Source: Tetracladium setigerum
Taxonomy: Eukaryota > Ascomycota > Leotiomycetes > Helotiales
Direction: 5' to 3'
DNA: 64,000 nucleotides
Assembly: GCA_031472005.1 (NCBI GenBank)
Contig: PZJY01000008.1
Span: forward strand, 1,984,001 to 2,048,000
The translations under genes were made by a program, and so were the position numbers. Of this stretch, positions 35,026 to 47,299 are shown one piece after another (position 1 is the first letter of the stretch; each line of letters opens with the position of its first letter). The notes below the pieces were generated by a model that was not told the DNA's origin, ran no database searches, and was given only the letters and a program-made list of their open reading frames with translations.

Positions 35026-36353
35026 TTACCTCTCATGCAAAAACTTCTTCACACAACTCCAATACTTATTGCCCACGACCTTTTCAATCTCCTCGCGAGT
35101 GAGCCACTTATAATCCTCCAAGCCGAACAAATTATTCTTCAGATCGGCCTGCCCAGCCATGATTCTCGCCTTCAGGAAGAATGTCTTGCGGCCTGAGCCG
35201 GGGATGAGTGCTCCGGAGTCGGCGGATTTATCCTTGGTCTCGCGATATGGTTGTAAGGTGTGGTGACCGATTGGGACGCGGCCTACGAGCCAAGTGTTCA
35301 TGTTTAGGCCGGCGGATTGAACGAGGACGCGTTCAGCTGTCTGTTTTCATAGGGAAAGTCTAGATTAGCAAATTTGAAATCTCCCAAATGGTTCAGATAT
35401 ATCATATCATCATCTTCTCCTCAGAAAAGACAATTAAATGGAGAGAAAAAGGGAGAAAGAGAGATAGACAAACCTGATGCAAAGCCTCCCTCCCCAATAC
35501 CTCACCAGCAGGAAATCCCCATCCGGACCCAGCCTTCTTAACAACCAAATACAACGTCCTCGTCAACTCCCTATCCAGCTTCCTCTTATCACCCCTCCTA
35601 TCACTCTCCGTCCTCCTACTCTCCGGCACAACCTCCAAACTCCCCTCCTCCACCTCCACCTCCCCATCAACACCAGACTCCCTCCCCTCAACAACCCTAA
35701 TCTTCGCATCATCCAACAACTTCTGCCTCAGCACATCCGTCTCCGCCATCTGCGCATCCTTCACCAACAACTCATCGTTCCAACCTTCCTTCCTATCATA
35801 GGGGTTATATCCGCCCAATTCCTTCGCCGGCGCCCAGTTACGCTCTTTGGCTTTAACTTTCCAGTCAATGTCCGCTGGGGTGCCTTTCTTGAAGTAGAAG
35901 TACCGTGTGAAGGGCATGACCAGACGTTCGTTGAGACGTTTTTGATAGAAGAAGAACGCTTTTTCGAAGGCCGTTTGGGGTGGGGTGAGGAGCGGCGGGC
36001 GGGAGAGGACGATGCCTGTGTATGTTTTGTAGGGTGCTGTTGATGTTGGGGATGCGGATGATGGGGTAGAAGATGGCTCGGAGGTTGTAGATGTCGCTGT
36101 TGCGACGGCGGCGGCGGAGTAGGCTCGTCTGGGTGCGAGATTGGAGATGATGCATTCTGTGCAGACTCGTCGTTGTGAAGTTCCTGCAATTGAGAGATGA
36201 AATTAGCTGTCCGCTGTCTTTCTGTCCGTCTGTCTTTCTCCTTCTCTGCTCTGCTAATGCTATGCTATGCAATGCATTGCAATCGTGGTTAAAGGGGAAC
36301 TAACTCATCAGCGAAGCAGCAGCTCTTGCTGTCCCTCTACTTCTTGCCGTCAT
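35026..36353 (-). CDS. Mitochondrial large-subunit ribosomal protein mL46
   Basis: Nudix-fold protein of the mitochondrial 54S/39S subunit (yeast Mrpl17). Exons 36353-36305, 36183-35474 and 35340-35026 join in phase to 357 residues. The N-terminus is basic and Arg/Ala/Ser-rich (MTARSRGTARAAASLM), fitting import. Diagnostic stretches: AFEKAFFFYQKRLNERLVMP, FTRYFYFKKGTPADIDWKVK, GGYNPYDRKEGWNDELLV, GSGWGFPAGEVL (Nudix-like loop), and near the end FFLKARIMAGQ and YKWLTREEIEKVVG. The middle has a Glu/Val-rich insertion. No frame break here, although its codons are GC-rich like the affected genes. Confidence 0.9.
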
Positions 36354-38105
36354 ATTTGCGATTGATGGAGGTTATATGAATCAATCAAAGGAAAAACAGC
36401 TTTGGCAAGTTTCTCTTTCTTCCTCCAGTCCCTCTCTCGTCTGCTGTTTCGTTCTCGCGTCGTTTCGCTCGTCACATAAAAAAACATCCCAGCCAAGCCC
36501 AGTCGTCTGCTGGTTTGCTTACATAAGGGCTACCCATCATCTCGCCGCACCATACTATATCGAGACTAGCGGTCTTTCGTTCTTTCCACGACCCAAAAGA
36601 AAAATCTCGGCTGTCGTGGATTCTGCTTCTTCTTTTTCTCAACCAAACCACCTATTCCTTATCATCGAGACCCGATTCATCCCAGAACGTCACGATCATT
36701 TACAGGTGGCGAGATTGATGTCCTTTACCGCTCCCTTTTTTCGCTAGCGATACCTGCGTACCTACGGGCTAATTGTTAGATAGCGAGAGCGGACATTCAC
36801 CTTATATAGTTTCGTGAAACTTCCTCTCTTTGCCTCTATAAATGACTGCACGATGGAGAGCATGACGTACAATCAATCCTCAAGCTTTTCCAGTGCATGA
36901 CTGACGCTGAGTTGAATTGAGTTGAGTCGAAGTGCCGTTAGTCATCATCCTTTAAAGATGATCCGGGTCCTGCAGCTCTTGCAACGAAAGGCTCAGATCT
37001 TCAAACAGAGCATACAGCACTTGGGTCCCTAAGTGAGAACATAGCTTCGTGTTTTCCTCTTTTACCTCTACGAAGTAGGTACTATTTCCACCCGATCTGA
37101 TCGGAGGAGATACAAGATACAAGTCAGGGAGAGAAGTCAACCTTGCTACTCTTCCACAAAAAGTAAACCTCGCTGTTGCTCTCTAAAGTTCAATTTTTCA
37201 ACACGAAAATAACTACCTAAGTAATGGGGGAAGAAATGGAAGGCTTTGTTTATTATGGTCACGTAAGAAAGCATGTCTTCCTACCTACCTAGGTACCTAA
37301 GGTAGGTAGTGTCTGACTTGAAAGGCTTGTATCCGTATTTCTTTCTACGTCTTACTTATACTTCTCTCTCTTTTTTTCTCGTTCGGTAGAGAGAGAACAG
37401 CATGTCTCATCGTCTACCCTGCCTGCATCATCAAGCACAACTCCGTACTGTACTGTACCTGCAGATCTACGGAAAATCTCAGCTCAGCTCATGCAAAACT
37501 CAAACTGACAAACTCAGCTCAAACCAAATCTCATGTAAGACACAATATACATCTCATACCATAACCACCCAAAAAAATATACTCATCAACCCACCACAGT
37601 CTATTTCAAAAAGTTAAATCTGAAAAACATCATCGCCCAGTTATAAGGAAAGAAAACATTTCATGCCACCATCTCAACTGATACTGTACTTTAGGAACTT
37701 CTTTCTTTCGAATTTGATAATACATTTGGTATTTTGTCTTCTTTCTCTACTCTTCTTCTAATTCTTCCCCTTCTTTCCCTTAAATTCGCATGCCCCATGC
37801 CCCAACCAACCCAAATCCCACTTCCACTTTCAGATAATAAAACACCATCCTTAATGCTCCAATATCATCAAAAAAAAAGGAAAATAAAGCCTGCCTATAT
37901 GCCCATGCTCTAGCAATAATAAAAGGGGGGTATCTCGCAAATTTTGCGCCATTGAAAGAATTTTTCCCATTTCATTATTCAATTCCCGTACCAAGTTTTT
38001 CATCTCACCCATCCCATATGCGCCCCTAAAGATTATCTATGTTGTGAGAGAAAGTGAATCGTGATGATCATGATCATGCATACATGCAACCAGTATCTTA
38101 TCAAA
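36354..38105. other. 1.75-kb intergenic region
   Basis: Promoter side of mL46 and 3' flank of the RING/PHD gene. It holds a TACCTACC/GGTAGGTA palindrome at 37280-37310 (listed separately) and several pyrimidine-rich tracts. The longest open frame (124 codons from 36376) has no domain and codon use like random intergenic DNA. Confidence 0.45.
37280..37310. repeat. Short inverted repeat CCTACCTACCTAGG / CCTAAGGTAGGTAG
   Basis: The arms CTACCTACCTAGGTA and TACCTAAGGTAGGTAG face each other with almost no loop. Relatives of this word (TACCTA, TAGGTA) recur at about 14893, 33690 and 39715. Could be a transposon remnant end or a simple sequence. Confidence 0.6.
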
Positions 38106-40030
38106 TCATGAGAGAGCCGTCATCGTGGGAGTCAAAGATTGCACGGCCAAGGCCACCTCGGTCGTCGCAAACTTCTCCCACGCCATCTTCTCTCGTTCAT
38201 CAGAAGCGTAGCGGTCCGCGATGATCTCATACAACTTTCGTGACACGTCTCGGTTGATATCAGCATATTGTTCTTTGGTAATCTCGGCCGCTTTCCAGTG
38301 TGGTCCGAGTGCGCTTTTGACGATTCTATTAATTCCTTCCTTGGTTTCAGCGGACATGGTCGCTCGTACAGGTGATACTTCCTCCGAGCGGGGAAGCGCG
38401 ACGGGATGGCGGCGGCGGGGTCGAGGTTGTCGTAACTCGGTGGGTGATGTTTGTTCTTCATTTCGGTTGGTCACTTCTGGTGGTGATCGATTTGGGGAGT
38501 AGTTGCTGGGAGGGAAATTTGGTTCGATGCGGGAGGAGAGGGAGAGAGGAGAGCCAGGTCTTCTGGAAATGTGCGGTGGTGGTGTGATTGATGATGCCCT
38601 TGGTGTATGGTAGGCTGACGAGGTAGGCGAAGGCGAGGCTGCCGGGGAAGAGTAATCCAGGGGTGGACTTGTCACTCGAGCTGGTCCAGCTGTCGTTGCG
38701 CTAAAGGTCGACCTGGAGGTGTCATCATCGGAATTTGGCATTTCCACTTCCTTCAGCAATGATGACAGGAAGGAAGGCGCGTCGTTGGTATTGCTCAACG
38801 GTCGCGAGGGCGGTGAAGCCTGACGATGGGTATTTGGAGGTCGACTTGGTCCTGCGACAGTTGGCGAAGCTGATGATGATGATTCGACTTTGTCTATGAC
38901 TCGTCGGGTGCGGGGGCGTTTCAATTTTCTTTCTGGTTCAGCTGGAGGCTCTGCTGGGGAAGCAGTGACTGATCTCGACTTTCGTTTTCGGTTCGAGGAG
39001 GAGCCCGGTACATCGAGTTCCTTTGCCTTCTCAAATGCGCCCCAAGCCTTGGTCTCCTCGGGATCGATTTGCGGGAGGGTCTCTTGTATTTCAACAGGGA
39101 CGGCTCGTCGGAATTCTTCGCCCGCACCTTGACGGCCAGCGATCCTCAACCTGCTTTGCCATTCCAAGAATTGGCGATGCGACTCTTCGGTCCGACGTTG
39201 GATTCTCCTGTAGTTGTAGAGCTCGCTGTCGTCCTCCGAGAAATCCAAATCTAGTCCCGCGACATCGTGAATTCTGTTGCTCACTCGATTCCAGGAGCCC
39301 AGCCAGTCATCATTCCGCATCCTTTGGCGGATCTGTCGCTGAGAGTGTAGAGTACGGGAGGGCCTGTATGATGCGACATCGAATCGCTGCCTGGAGGATT
39401 GTGCAAGCTCGGCCGCTCGAACGTCTGTCCCATCATTCGTGCATTCCATACAGAACCAAGTCCCACGCGGAACTCGCTCCATATTCAGGCAGTGGGTGTG
39501 GTAGAGAGCATCGCAGCCATCACACATCAAGAGTACATCTTCGTTCTCGGCCGAGTCGCAGATAAGACATGGTGTTTCCTCCTCGAGATCATTCGAGTCG
39601 TCTTCAAGGAAATCGGTTGGGTCGAACTCTGCGACCTGCTTTTTATTTTCAACGGCATATTCAGAGAGGAGGGTTCCTGTAATTAAAAGTTAGCAACCGA
39701 TGCCGAGAAGTAAGTAGGTAGGTAGGTAAGAGAGGGGCGGGCGGCGGACATACCTCCAACTTTGTCCAAGACTTGCACCGAATTAAAGGCGTGGCGACAG
39801 ATCGGACAACTATTCGCTTTTTGCGACCACAGCTTCAAGCACTCATCGTGTAGAACATGACCGCAAGCTTGGATGAGAGCAATGGAGGGTTGGGTGGTGA
39901 GTTTGCCGGGATGTGTTGTTGGTGAGCTGGAGTCTCGAAGAAGAGCGGCAGTAGGAGTGGTGGAAGGAGGAGGACCACTGCTTTCAGGAACATCCAAGTC
40001 CTCGAGACAAATGATGCACTGGTCAGCCAT
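38106..40030 (-). CDS. RING plus PHD finger protein, Asr1/PHRF1-like E3 ubiquitin ligase
   Basis: Yeast Asr1 and animal PHRF1 combine RING and PHD fingers; Asr1 binds the phosphorylated RNA polymerase II tail and ubiquitinates the polymerase. Exons 40030-39754 and 39676-38106 give 615 residues. The RING is N-terminal: CIICLEDLD, then CGHVLHDECLKLW and CPICRHAF. The PHD follows in exon 2: CLICDSAENEDVLLMCDGCD, YHTHCLN, WFCMEC. A long Ser/Pro/Arg-rich region comes next. The C-terminal about 75 residues form a compact helical module (KEGINRIVKSALGPHW, ISRKLYEII-like) similar to the polymerase-binding end of PHRF1-type proteins. Ligase activity and polymerase binding are inferred from this order of domains. 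Confidence 0.75.
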
Positions 40031-42096
40031 GCTGAGGGTGGTTGTGAACTGATTGTGGTTGTGCGATGGGAGAGGAAGTCATGAAAATGATTTTGATTTG
40101 TTGTGGGAGTTTGTTGCAGTCGAATTTATTTACAAGAGGTCGCGGTTATGAGTGGTGGTGGTGGTGAAGGTGAATGTGAAGATCAACGTTGGGTCGGTGG
40201 TGGAGAGGAAGAGTTGAAAGGTGAGTGAATGGAAGGAAGGGTGCAAGTGAGTGAGCGAGTGGAGCAGAGCAGGTCCGCAGTGAGTGAGTGAGTGAGTGAG
40301 AGGCAGGGGAGGCAGCGAGGCCAAGAGAGTCCAGCACCAAGCCCAAGGCCAAGACCAAGCCCGTCCCTCGTTCCCTTAGCGCCAACCAATAATAATCAGG
40401 TGACACCTCAGATCTGCCCCGCTTTGAGGAAGAGGAATCGGATTCTGGGAATGGAATGGGTCAGCAAGGCGAAGGCAACTCACCGCCTACTAACTACTAC
40501 ACACACCAAACAGACTGACACCGACTAATAATTAAAAGGTGAGAGAGAAGTTGTGGAAGGTCACCGTGACCCGATACGTGACCCGGTCTGGTCTGGTCTG
40601 GACTGGATGATTGTCTCTCGTCTCCCGTCTCTCGTCGTCTGCACACTCAGGTAGAGAGACTGTACGTACCTTAGAATGGATTCAGCCGGGTCGCTGTCGC
40701 TGGCCGGAAGCGACTTGGGAAAACACCAGATTTGGCATCAACTACTCGAGATTACACCGAGTCGCGGCGGCGGCCCTGAATGGTGTTGCACTCGGATGAT
40801 GGGGAAATAGGTAAGGTAAGTTGGGTCAAGGGTAAATAAAGGGTAAATAAAGGTCAAAGGTAACGAATAGCAAATCGCAAATGGTAAATGGGAATAAGTA
40901 AATGGACAGATAAATGTAGCAACCAGAATATGCACCTCTCCACGCGACGGTCCGATGCATGGGTTCCTCTCTCCTTCTGGTCAGTTTGTTAGTTGGTCGT
41001 TCGCGCTCTCACACGTCCCGCTATCTTATCATGAGCAATAATAGGGATGGATACTGTACTAGATGGATGGTGGGATACTGATACTGGATTCTGTAAGCAT
41101 TTGCAAAATGACCAGTTGGGAAGGTCAATCCCCAAGAATAGGTACTTGGCAGCCGATGCCTATTCAAAAACAGCCGCCCTCATCCACACAGCGCACACAC
41201 CTCTTCTTTGTCTGCATGCGCTGGAGGGAACTTGTTCCTGAGGATTACCGACCAGATAATATAATCAGACGAAATCAATGATCATGTGACCTGCAAGTGT
41301 GGGAATCCTCGGAATCGTCTTTCCGAAAGAAGGTGGATGAGACAAAGTGGCCGAGGAGAGGAAAGACGAGTAGATGAGTAGACCAGTAGATGAGAAGACG
41401 AGATGAGGTTAAACCGTTGTGGCTAGAGTCTAGCCAATTGGTGAGTCACGGACAACGAGGGAGAGGAATACTCAACCGCGGCATGGCCCTTCCTTTTATA
41501 ACGGCATCCCCAAGGCAAAAGAAGGCAACAATCCGCCCTGTTTTCGCCAGGCCACCACACTACGCAGGACAGTAAGCATCAAGCAGGAAAGTGTTTCCCG
41601 TCCTCGATGACTCCTTCATCATTCTCTCACGAGTTGGTCGACGCTTGGCTGGAGGTGTTGTGTCAGATATTCGACACAACTCTGCTTCTGGCTCTGCTCT
41701 CATCCAAGGAAGACTCCCTCCTTGGAAAACCAACCCCTTGGCTCTTGACCGAAATGGTAAAGAGTGACTGCGACCAGTCCCATCAATCGAAGAAGTGCTT
41801 CTCTCTGTTGCCTACCTCAACCAGAATAGGCTCACCCTCCGCCTCACTTACTTCGGCAGGTCTCACAAGAACGCACCCCCAGAATCGAAAAATCGAAAGG
41901 CAGACACTAAAAACGAACGATGTAACCAAGTACGAGCAATGGAAGGAGAACGCCGCGTGGTTTTTGAATTGCTTTATTTCGCGCTTATCGAAGTACGATG
42001 TCGAGTTTCGTAACTCATGTATCTCGAGGTTCCGACCCCAATACACCAGAGCAAATGCCAAACCATGCACACATCCCATCCCAGATAAAAGCCCAT
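40031..42096. other. 2.0-kb intergenic region
   Basis: Promoter of the RING/PHD gene and 3' flank of eL43. Simple repeats: (GTGA)n at about 40276-40300, and GGTAAATAAAG words near 40830-40850. A plus-strand 188-codon frame (41607-42173) overlaps the last eL43 exon antisense and shows no family, so it is not annotated. Confidence 0.45.
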
Positions 42097-42719
42097 CTAA
42101 ACCTCAGCAATTTCCCTCAATCTTCGGAGCGTCGATCGCATGGCAGCGGCGGCGGGGGTTCTACGAGGGGTGAGAGAAGTGTTAGTATTTTTCTTTCTAC
42201 CGTCGTTTGCCCATTTTCTCTAGGGCCTTCTTCGGATCTTTTGATTTTCGTTGCTCATCATGGTGATGAAAAAGAATGTATCTGTCCCTCGCTCGAATTC
42301 ATGTGTGTACGTACGAAACAGTGTAGGCTCCTCCAGCAACGGTCTTCTTGCACGACTTGCAGCTCCAGATTCCGACGGAGTGTCTCTTGACTGTGGTCTT
42401 TCCGCAGAATGTGCAGACATATCTGGCGTGTTGGGTGATTTCCATCTTCTTGACTTGCTTACGGAGGGAGGCACCGTATCTGTACGAGGGGTAAAGCAAC
42501 GATGGTTAGCCTACATATCCCAATGCCATTCCTCTCCAATTCCATCCTCGAACGCGTCGTCGTAGATTGTGCCGTAATCTCGCTGCCCTGGGCGTTGGAG
42601 AGGTCGATTTTGAAAATTTCTTGCGCTCGACGACGGTCGAGAGTCCCGCGGATGGGATTGATCACATACCTGGTACCGTATTTACCGGTAACACCGACCT
42701 TCTTGGTTCTCTTCGTCAT
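42097..42719 (-). CDS. rpl43: Cytosolic large-subunit ribosomal protein eL43 (L37a)
   Basis: A 92-residue ribosomal protein in three exons, 42719-42670, 42479-42315 and 42160-42097, all joining in phase. Near-canonical throughout: MTKRTKKVGVTGKYGTRYGA across intron 1, LRKQVKKMEITQHARY, and the zinc finger C-x2-C (CTFCGK) with C-x2-C (CKSCKK). The last exon encodes the STPAAAAMRSTLRRLREI end. The phase-2 first intron and the ACTAAC branch site in the second are typical of highly expressed fungal ribosomal genes. Length and sequence match the family exactly. It is divergent from the reductase gene at 43272. Confidence 0.96.
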
Positions 42720-43271
42720 CTTGGCTGAGTTTGCTGTGATTGACGGGGGGGTTTGGGTATGTCGTGAAGAGTCGTCGATGTTGAACTCTCAAAATTCGAG
42801 GTGTGTGCCTCTGTGGGATCTTTTCTTAGCGAGCTTGGCGAGGGCCCGCTCCACTCCCATACCACGTGATCGCGAACATCGATATCGATCAGCGACCACC
42901 ACCTTCTTCAGCGTGGGAAAGGTGGTCCTTTATGACGCATTGAATGGCTTTTTGCCCACAAAACATTAATTATTGTAAGGTATTCATAGCCTGACGGTCA
43001 TTAAGCATATTTAATTCTAGGGAGAATCGATTTTGAGAGTATTCTGTTCGAATTCTGAATATCAAAATCCGGCTGCCATTGCCACCGACCCAAAAAGGCC
43101 TATCGGAGATTAGATTACCCTCACTTCTTTCTCTTTTGCCAACTCGTCATAAACCACGAGTATTCTTCAAGTGAAACTACAAACATCTTTCTCCTCTTCT
43201 CTCTCATTCTATTTTCTCTGCCCTCAATTTTCTCAAGAATCGTAATTACATCTCAATTCTTTACTTACGCA
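42720..43271. promoter_or_regulatory. Divergent promoter, eL43 / reductase
   Basis: 552 bases between two divergent starts, so both promoters must be here. CACGTGATCGCG near 42860 and a CGATATCGAT palindrome near 42878 stand out on the eL43 side. Pyrimidine-rich leader sequence precedes 43272. No factor is assigned. Confidence 0.5.
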
Positions 43272-44912
43272 ATGGCTGAATCCCGCCAATATGACATCGT
43301 CGTCTTCGGTGCCACAGGTTACACTGGCAAGCTGACCGCAGAACACATAGCGACCTCTTTGCCAACCAATATAAAATGGGCCATTGCCGGCCGATCTGCC
43401 ATCAAACTCGAAGCTGTTGCTGCGGAATGTAAAGGTATTAATGCTGATAGGATTCAACCTGGTAAGCACCCCACATGTCTGACGACGACCTACTTCTCGT
43501 ATTACTGCCCTACCATATCAACACTCTAATATATCACCATCTCACTATATCACCGCCCATAATACCACCAGCAATTAGATAAAAATCTCAGACACACAGA
43601 CTAACCAAAAACACAGGCATCGAAATCTGCAACCTCACTCCCACCGACCTCACCGCCCTCGCTCAAAAAACCAAACTTATCATCTCAACCGTAGGACCGT
43701 ACTCCACCCACGGTTCCCACGCATTCAAAGCCTGCGCAGAAAATGGAACGCACTATCTTGACGCCACAGGTGAATGCCCCTTCCATCTGGATATGATCCA
43801 AAAGTATGGAAAGAGCGCCGAGGAGAGCGGTGCGATTATGATTCCTCAGATTGGGTTGGAGAGTGCGCCGTCGGATCTGGTTGCTTGGCTTTTAGTAGGT
43901 ATGGTTAAGGAGAAGTTTAAGGCGAAGACGGGCGATGTTACCGTTTCGGTGCATGAGTTTAGGTTTGTTTTTCCTTCTTCTTTTACCTCGTGCTTTCGAA
44001 GGGTTTGAGAATATGCCCGAAGTTTGATATGACATCCACAGAGTGTTTCTACTGTATACTGACACTTCAAACAACAGCTCCAAGCCATCAGGCGGAACCC
44101 TAGCAACAGTTTTCACAATGTTCGACCACTACACCTACTCCCACCTCATCGCCGCCCACTCACCATACGGCATGTCACCTCTCCCAGGCCCCCAACCCCT
44201 ACCAACAAATCCCTCCTCACCAAACTCCTTGGCATCAAAGCCGACCCTTCCCTGGGAACACTAACGACCTCCCTGGGCAGCGCAGCCAATATACCCATCG
44301 TGCAACGCACGTGGGGACTTCTCGGCGGTGCCAAAACCTACGGGCCAAATTTCCGCTATCATGAATACCTACGTGCTCGTAACTACGTCACGGCTGTTTT
44401 ATTTCATTTCATGGCTTCGTTTTTGGGCTTGTTGTTGGTTGTTAAACCGTTCAGGATGTTGGCTTTGAAGATCGTGACGCAGCCTGGGGATGGGCCGACC
44501 AAGGAGCAGGCGAAGAAGGATCTTTTTGAGTATAGGGGTGTTGGGATGCCGGATGTTGAGGGCCTGGAGACGAAGGAGAAAGCGTGGGTGAAGTTAAGAT
44601 ATGAGGGCTCGATTTATGGATGTGGGTCTTTTTCTCTCCTTCCCTATCTTCCTTCCCAGGTTCCATTTCCCCTCCCAAAAAGAACAAGTTGAAGCTATCT
44701 TTCTTTTCCCAAGCTCTTATTCAACCTTGAATACAGTCTAATATCCAACAACAGGCACAGGCGTCCTCCTCGCCGAAGGCGCAATGTCCATCCTCCGCAA
44801 CGAGACGAAACTCTCTGGTGGTGTCTACACGCCTGCATGCTTAGGCCAGCCTTTTGTTGACCGTCTAGTCTCGAACGGGTTTGTGATTGAGAAGAAATGG
44901 ATCGAGTCTTGA
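43272..44912 (+). CDS. Saccharopine dehydrogenase-like NAD(P)-binding oxidoreductase
   Basis: Rossmann-fold reductase of the SCCPDH/trans-acting enoyl reductase type, not the lysine-pathway enzyme itself. Exons 43272-43461, 43617-43962, 44078-44621 and 44755-44912 encode 412 residues after one correction. The dinucleotide loop is FGATGYTGKLTAEHI (GxTGxxG) at residues 11-25. Next come AIAGRSAIKLE and STVGPYSTHGS. HYLDATGECPFH and IPQIGLESAPSDLVAWLL are typical of the family, and the C-terminus has GVLLAEGAMSIL. The frame breaks at AAA 44207-44209 (one A short); after correction KSLLTKLLGIKADPSLG reads on. A hydrophobic stretch (VLFHFMASFLGLLLVV) in the second half suggests lipid or membrane association. 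Substrate unknown. Confidence 0.85.
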
Positions 44913-45281
44913 AAGTCTCACTTCCGTACACCAACGATTTGTTATGTGTTGGCCTTGAATGTAGCTTAGCCAAATTAGTCTTGAGAGTAGATAGATCATC
45001 CGTGGGATTAGAGTGAAGAAATATGAACCTAGTGGAGGAACCATAATACCTACCAAGGACCACGCAAATCATTGATGCATTCATAATAATGAGACTATGC
45101 GATTCGCTCTTGCTAGTCAATAGAAAAAATAATAAACGCCAGCAATGCCGCCTCAATGCATGCTAAAATGCTCAAATGCTTACACCGCCAAAAGCGAAAA
45201 CGCCTTGCCACTCGACTCCAGTTCCCCCACAATTCAATCCACCACACGCCAACGCATAAAAGCAAAGAAAACCAAACGCAC
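44913..45281. other. Convergent 3' intergenic region
   Basis: 369 bases between the reductase stop and the deadenylase stop. AT-rich 3' UTR-like sequence, no gene. Confidence 0.5.
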
Positions 45282-47299
45282 TCATCTCGGGGAACTAACA
45301 TCAGGGGCATCATCATCCCCTTCCTCCAAATCACAAAATCCCTTATCACTAGCATTGACCCTCAATTTATTAACATACTCATCCCAAAACCCGCTATCAA
45401 TTCTTGGCATCCACTGACGATCTCCCTTTGCGAATGCAGTAGATTTGATGTTCATTTGCTTAGCGATATATTCGATAGGGAGGGCGTAGTCGATTGGTTT
45501 GTGCTCTTTGAGTGGGGAGGAGGCTTTGAGAACAACGGGGTTGAGGGAGACGCCGCCGCCGCCGCTGCTAGGTTCGGAATATTGAGATGATTCTTCTTCT
45601 TCTTCGTCGGAGTTGATGCTTTCCTCGTGGGCGGCTTGGATGATGGGCGTTTCGTTGGTATCGGACTCGGCATCGCGGTCTTCCATCGGGAGGAGGTGTT
45701 TGCGCTCTTTGTAGAGTTTGACACACAGTTTGACGAAGAGCTCGGCCGTCATCCAACCTTTTTTTGTTTTAGTTTTAGGAAGAGGAGATTATGTCAAATG
45801 GAAACTTACTATCGAAACCTGCCTCGTGCTCTTTGCCATGGGTGGAGCCGTAGGCAGTATGTTTCTCGTGGAGAACAATGAGGGGAGTATGGATTTGCTT
45901 GAAAGGAGCAAGCAATTCCTTTAGATTGGCGCGAGCTTGCATTTGGCCATCACCATGTGTAGCGAGGAATTTGGTGTCTACGACCAGGGGAAACATCTCA
46001 TGGACATCTTCTTGGAAGTGCTTGACTGTTCGAGGGAGTTTGCCAACGAAAGTCTTATAGAGAAAGGTTAAGTCTGCAAAGAGATTGTGGCCGACGATGA
46101 TGTGTCTCTTAGCTGCGAGCTTTTTCCTAACCTCTGCGAGCTCCATCTTCTTGAGCAGGAGCTCAGTTTCAGGATCCTCGCTGTTAGGGTCGCATAGCCA
46201 AGATGGGTTAATTCCTTCCAAACTTCCACCAGACAAAGCCTCGAAGATCCATCTCAGGCCTAGATACGTTAGAACTGGAACCAGAACCTTTTGAATCAGA
46301 GTTACCTTTCTGTCTTGAAATCTGAGCATTGAATTTATCTAGAGCTCGCTTCTGGAACTATCTTGGGTTAGCATTCAATAGGAAACGATGTCTGAGAATA
46401 GATCAAATGGTCTCTGAGTTAGAAAACTCTTTTGTAAAATCGGAATATATACCTCGGCTTCCCTCTTTTCATCCAGCTTCTCAATCTGCATGAATTCACC
46501 GCCATTACGGCCAAAGGCTCGAAGTTTGGGGAATTCCGCGCGGACGAGTTGGTAGATCAACCGACGTTGGAAACCATTCAAAGCACCACCGTCTCGAGTG
46601 ATGTTAACGAATGGCAATTCAGGCTGTCAATCGTCAGTAAATAGATGGCAAAAAGCAAAATATCTTCATACCTTGGGATTCTTTGCCCATGTCGCAATCT
46701 TGGCCCTCGCAGCACGGTAGAATTCAAGGGTATTAGGATCATCCAGAGGAACGACAACGTCCGGGATCTTGGTATTTTTTTCTGCACGGAGTCTGAACTC
46801 TTCTCGAATATCATATTCCTCTTCTTGTGAGAGGTAGGGTACTCCAACTGTAAAGATCTTGCCGAAGTCAAAGCCGTTTCCCTTGAGGAAATCACAAGCA
46901 CTCGAAGAGAATGAGAATGTACGCTCAAGTTTGATATCAACACCACCAGCTAAAAGGGGGCTCATGGGAAAGTTGAAGGGTCGGGCGAGATAGTATTCTG
47001 TTGTACATTAGCGAGAATCCCCGGTATTGTTCTGGAAGGTTATCACCTCGGTCACGGTCCTCTTCCACACATGTGATACCAAATTGTAAGACCTGGAACG
47101 TCTCGGCAGCTGCTCTCATATCATCATATTGTTGTTGAAGACTGGGTTTGCCAATATCGTGAGATCGGTCACTTGCAGAGTGTCTTGGCCGAGTACTGAT
47201 ACCGCTCATCTCCAGGTCAAAGGTGACGAAGGAAGCATTTGAGATATGATTGAGTAGAGGAAGAAGCTGCTCCTTGAAGTTATTCTTGTCGATATCCAT
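45282..47299 (-). CDS. PARN/CAF1-family 3'-5' ribonuclease (deadenylase type)
   Basis: DEDD-superfamily exonuclease that shortens poly(A) or trims small RNA 3' ends. Six exons in phase: 47299-47047, 46997-46672, 46623-46453, 46357-46306, 46259-45810, 45757-45282; 575 residues. Catalytic motifs are visible: FVTFDLEMSGI (Asp and Glu of motif I, residues 24-34), HNLFADLTFLYKTF (Asp of motif II) and HEAGFDSWMTAEL (His and Asp of motif III, DEDDh subtype). Between motifs I and II lies the large insert typical of PARN, including YYLARPFNFP and GFQRRLIYQLVRAEFP. The C-terminus is acidic. Closest functional parallel is S. pombe triman/Tri1 or animal PNLDC1/PARN. Divergent from the tail-anchored gene at 47996. 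Confidence 0.85.

Noticed and set aside
34697..35196. Plus-strand frames in CT-rich DNA
   Set aside because: Low-complexity Ser/Phe/Leu/Pro translation of a pyrimidine tract, partly antisense to mL46.
35477..36043. Plus-strand 188-codon ORF over mL46
   Set aside because: Pro/Leu/Arg-rich shadow of the mL46 coding strand.
41607..42173. Plus-strand 188-codon ORF
   Set aside because: Overlaps the last exon of eL43 antisense, no domain, no splice-linked extension.
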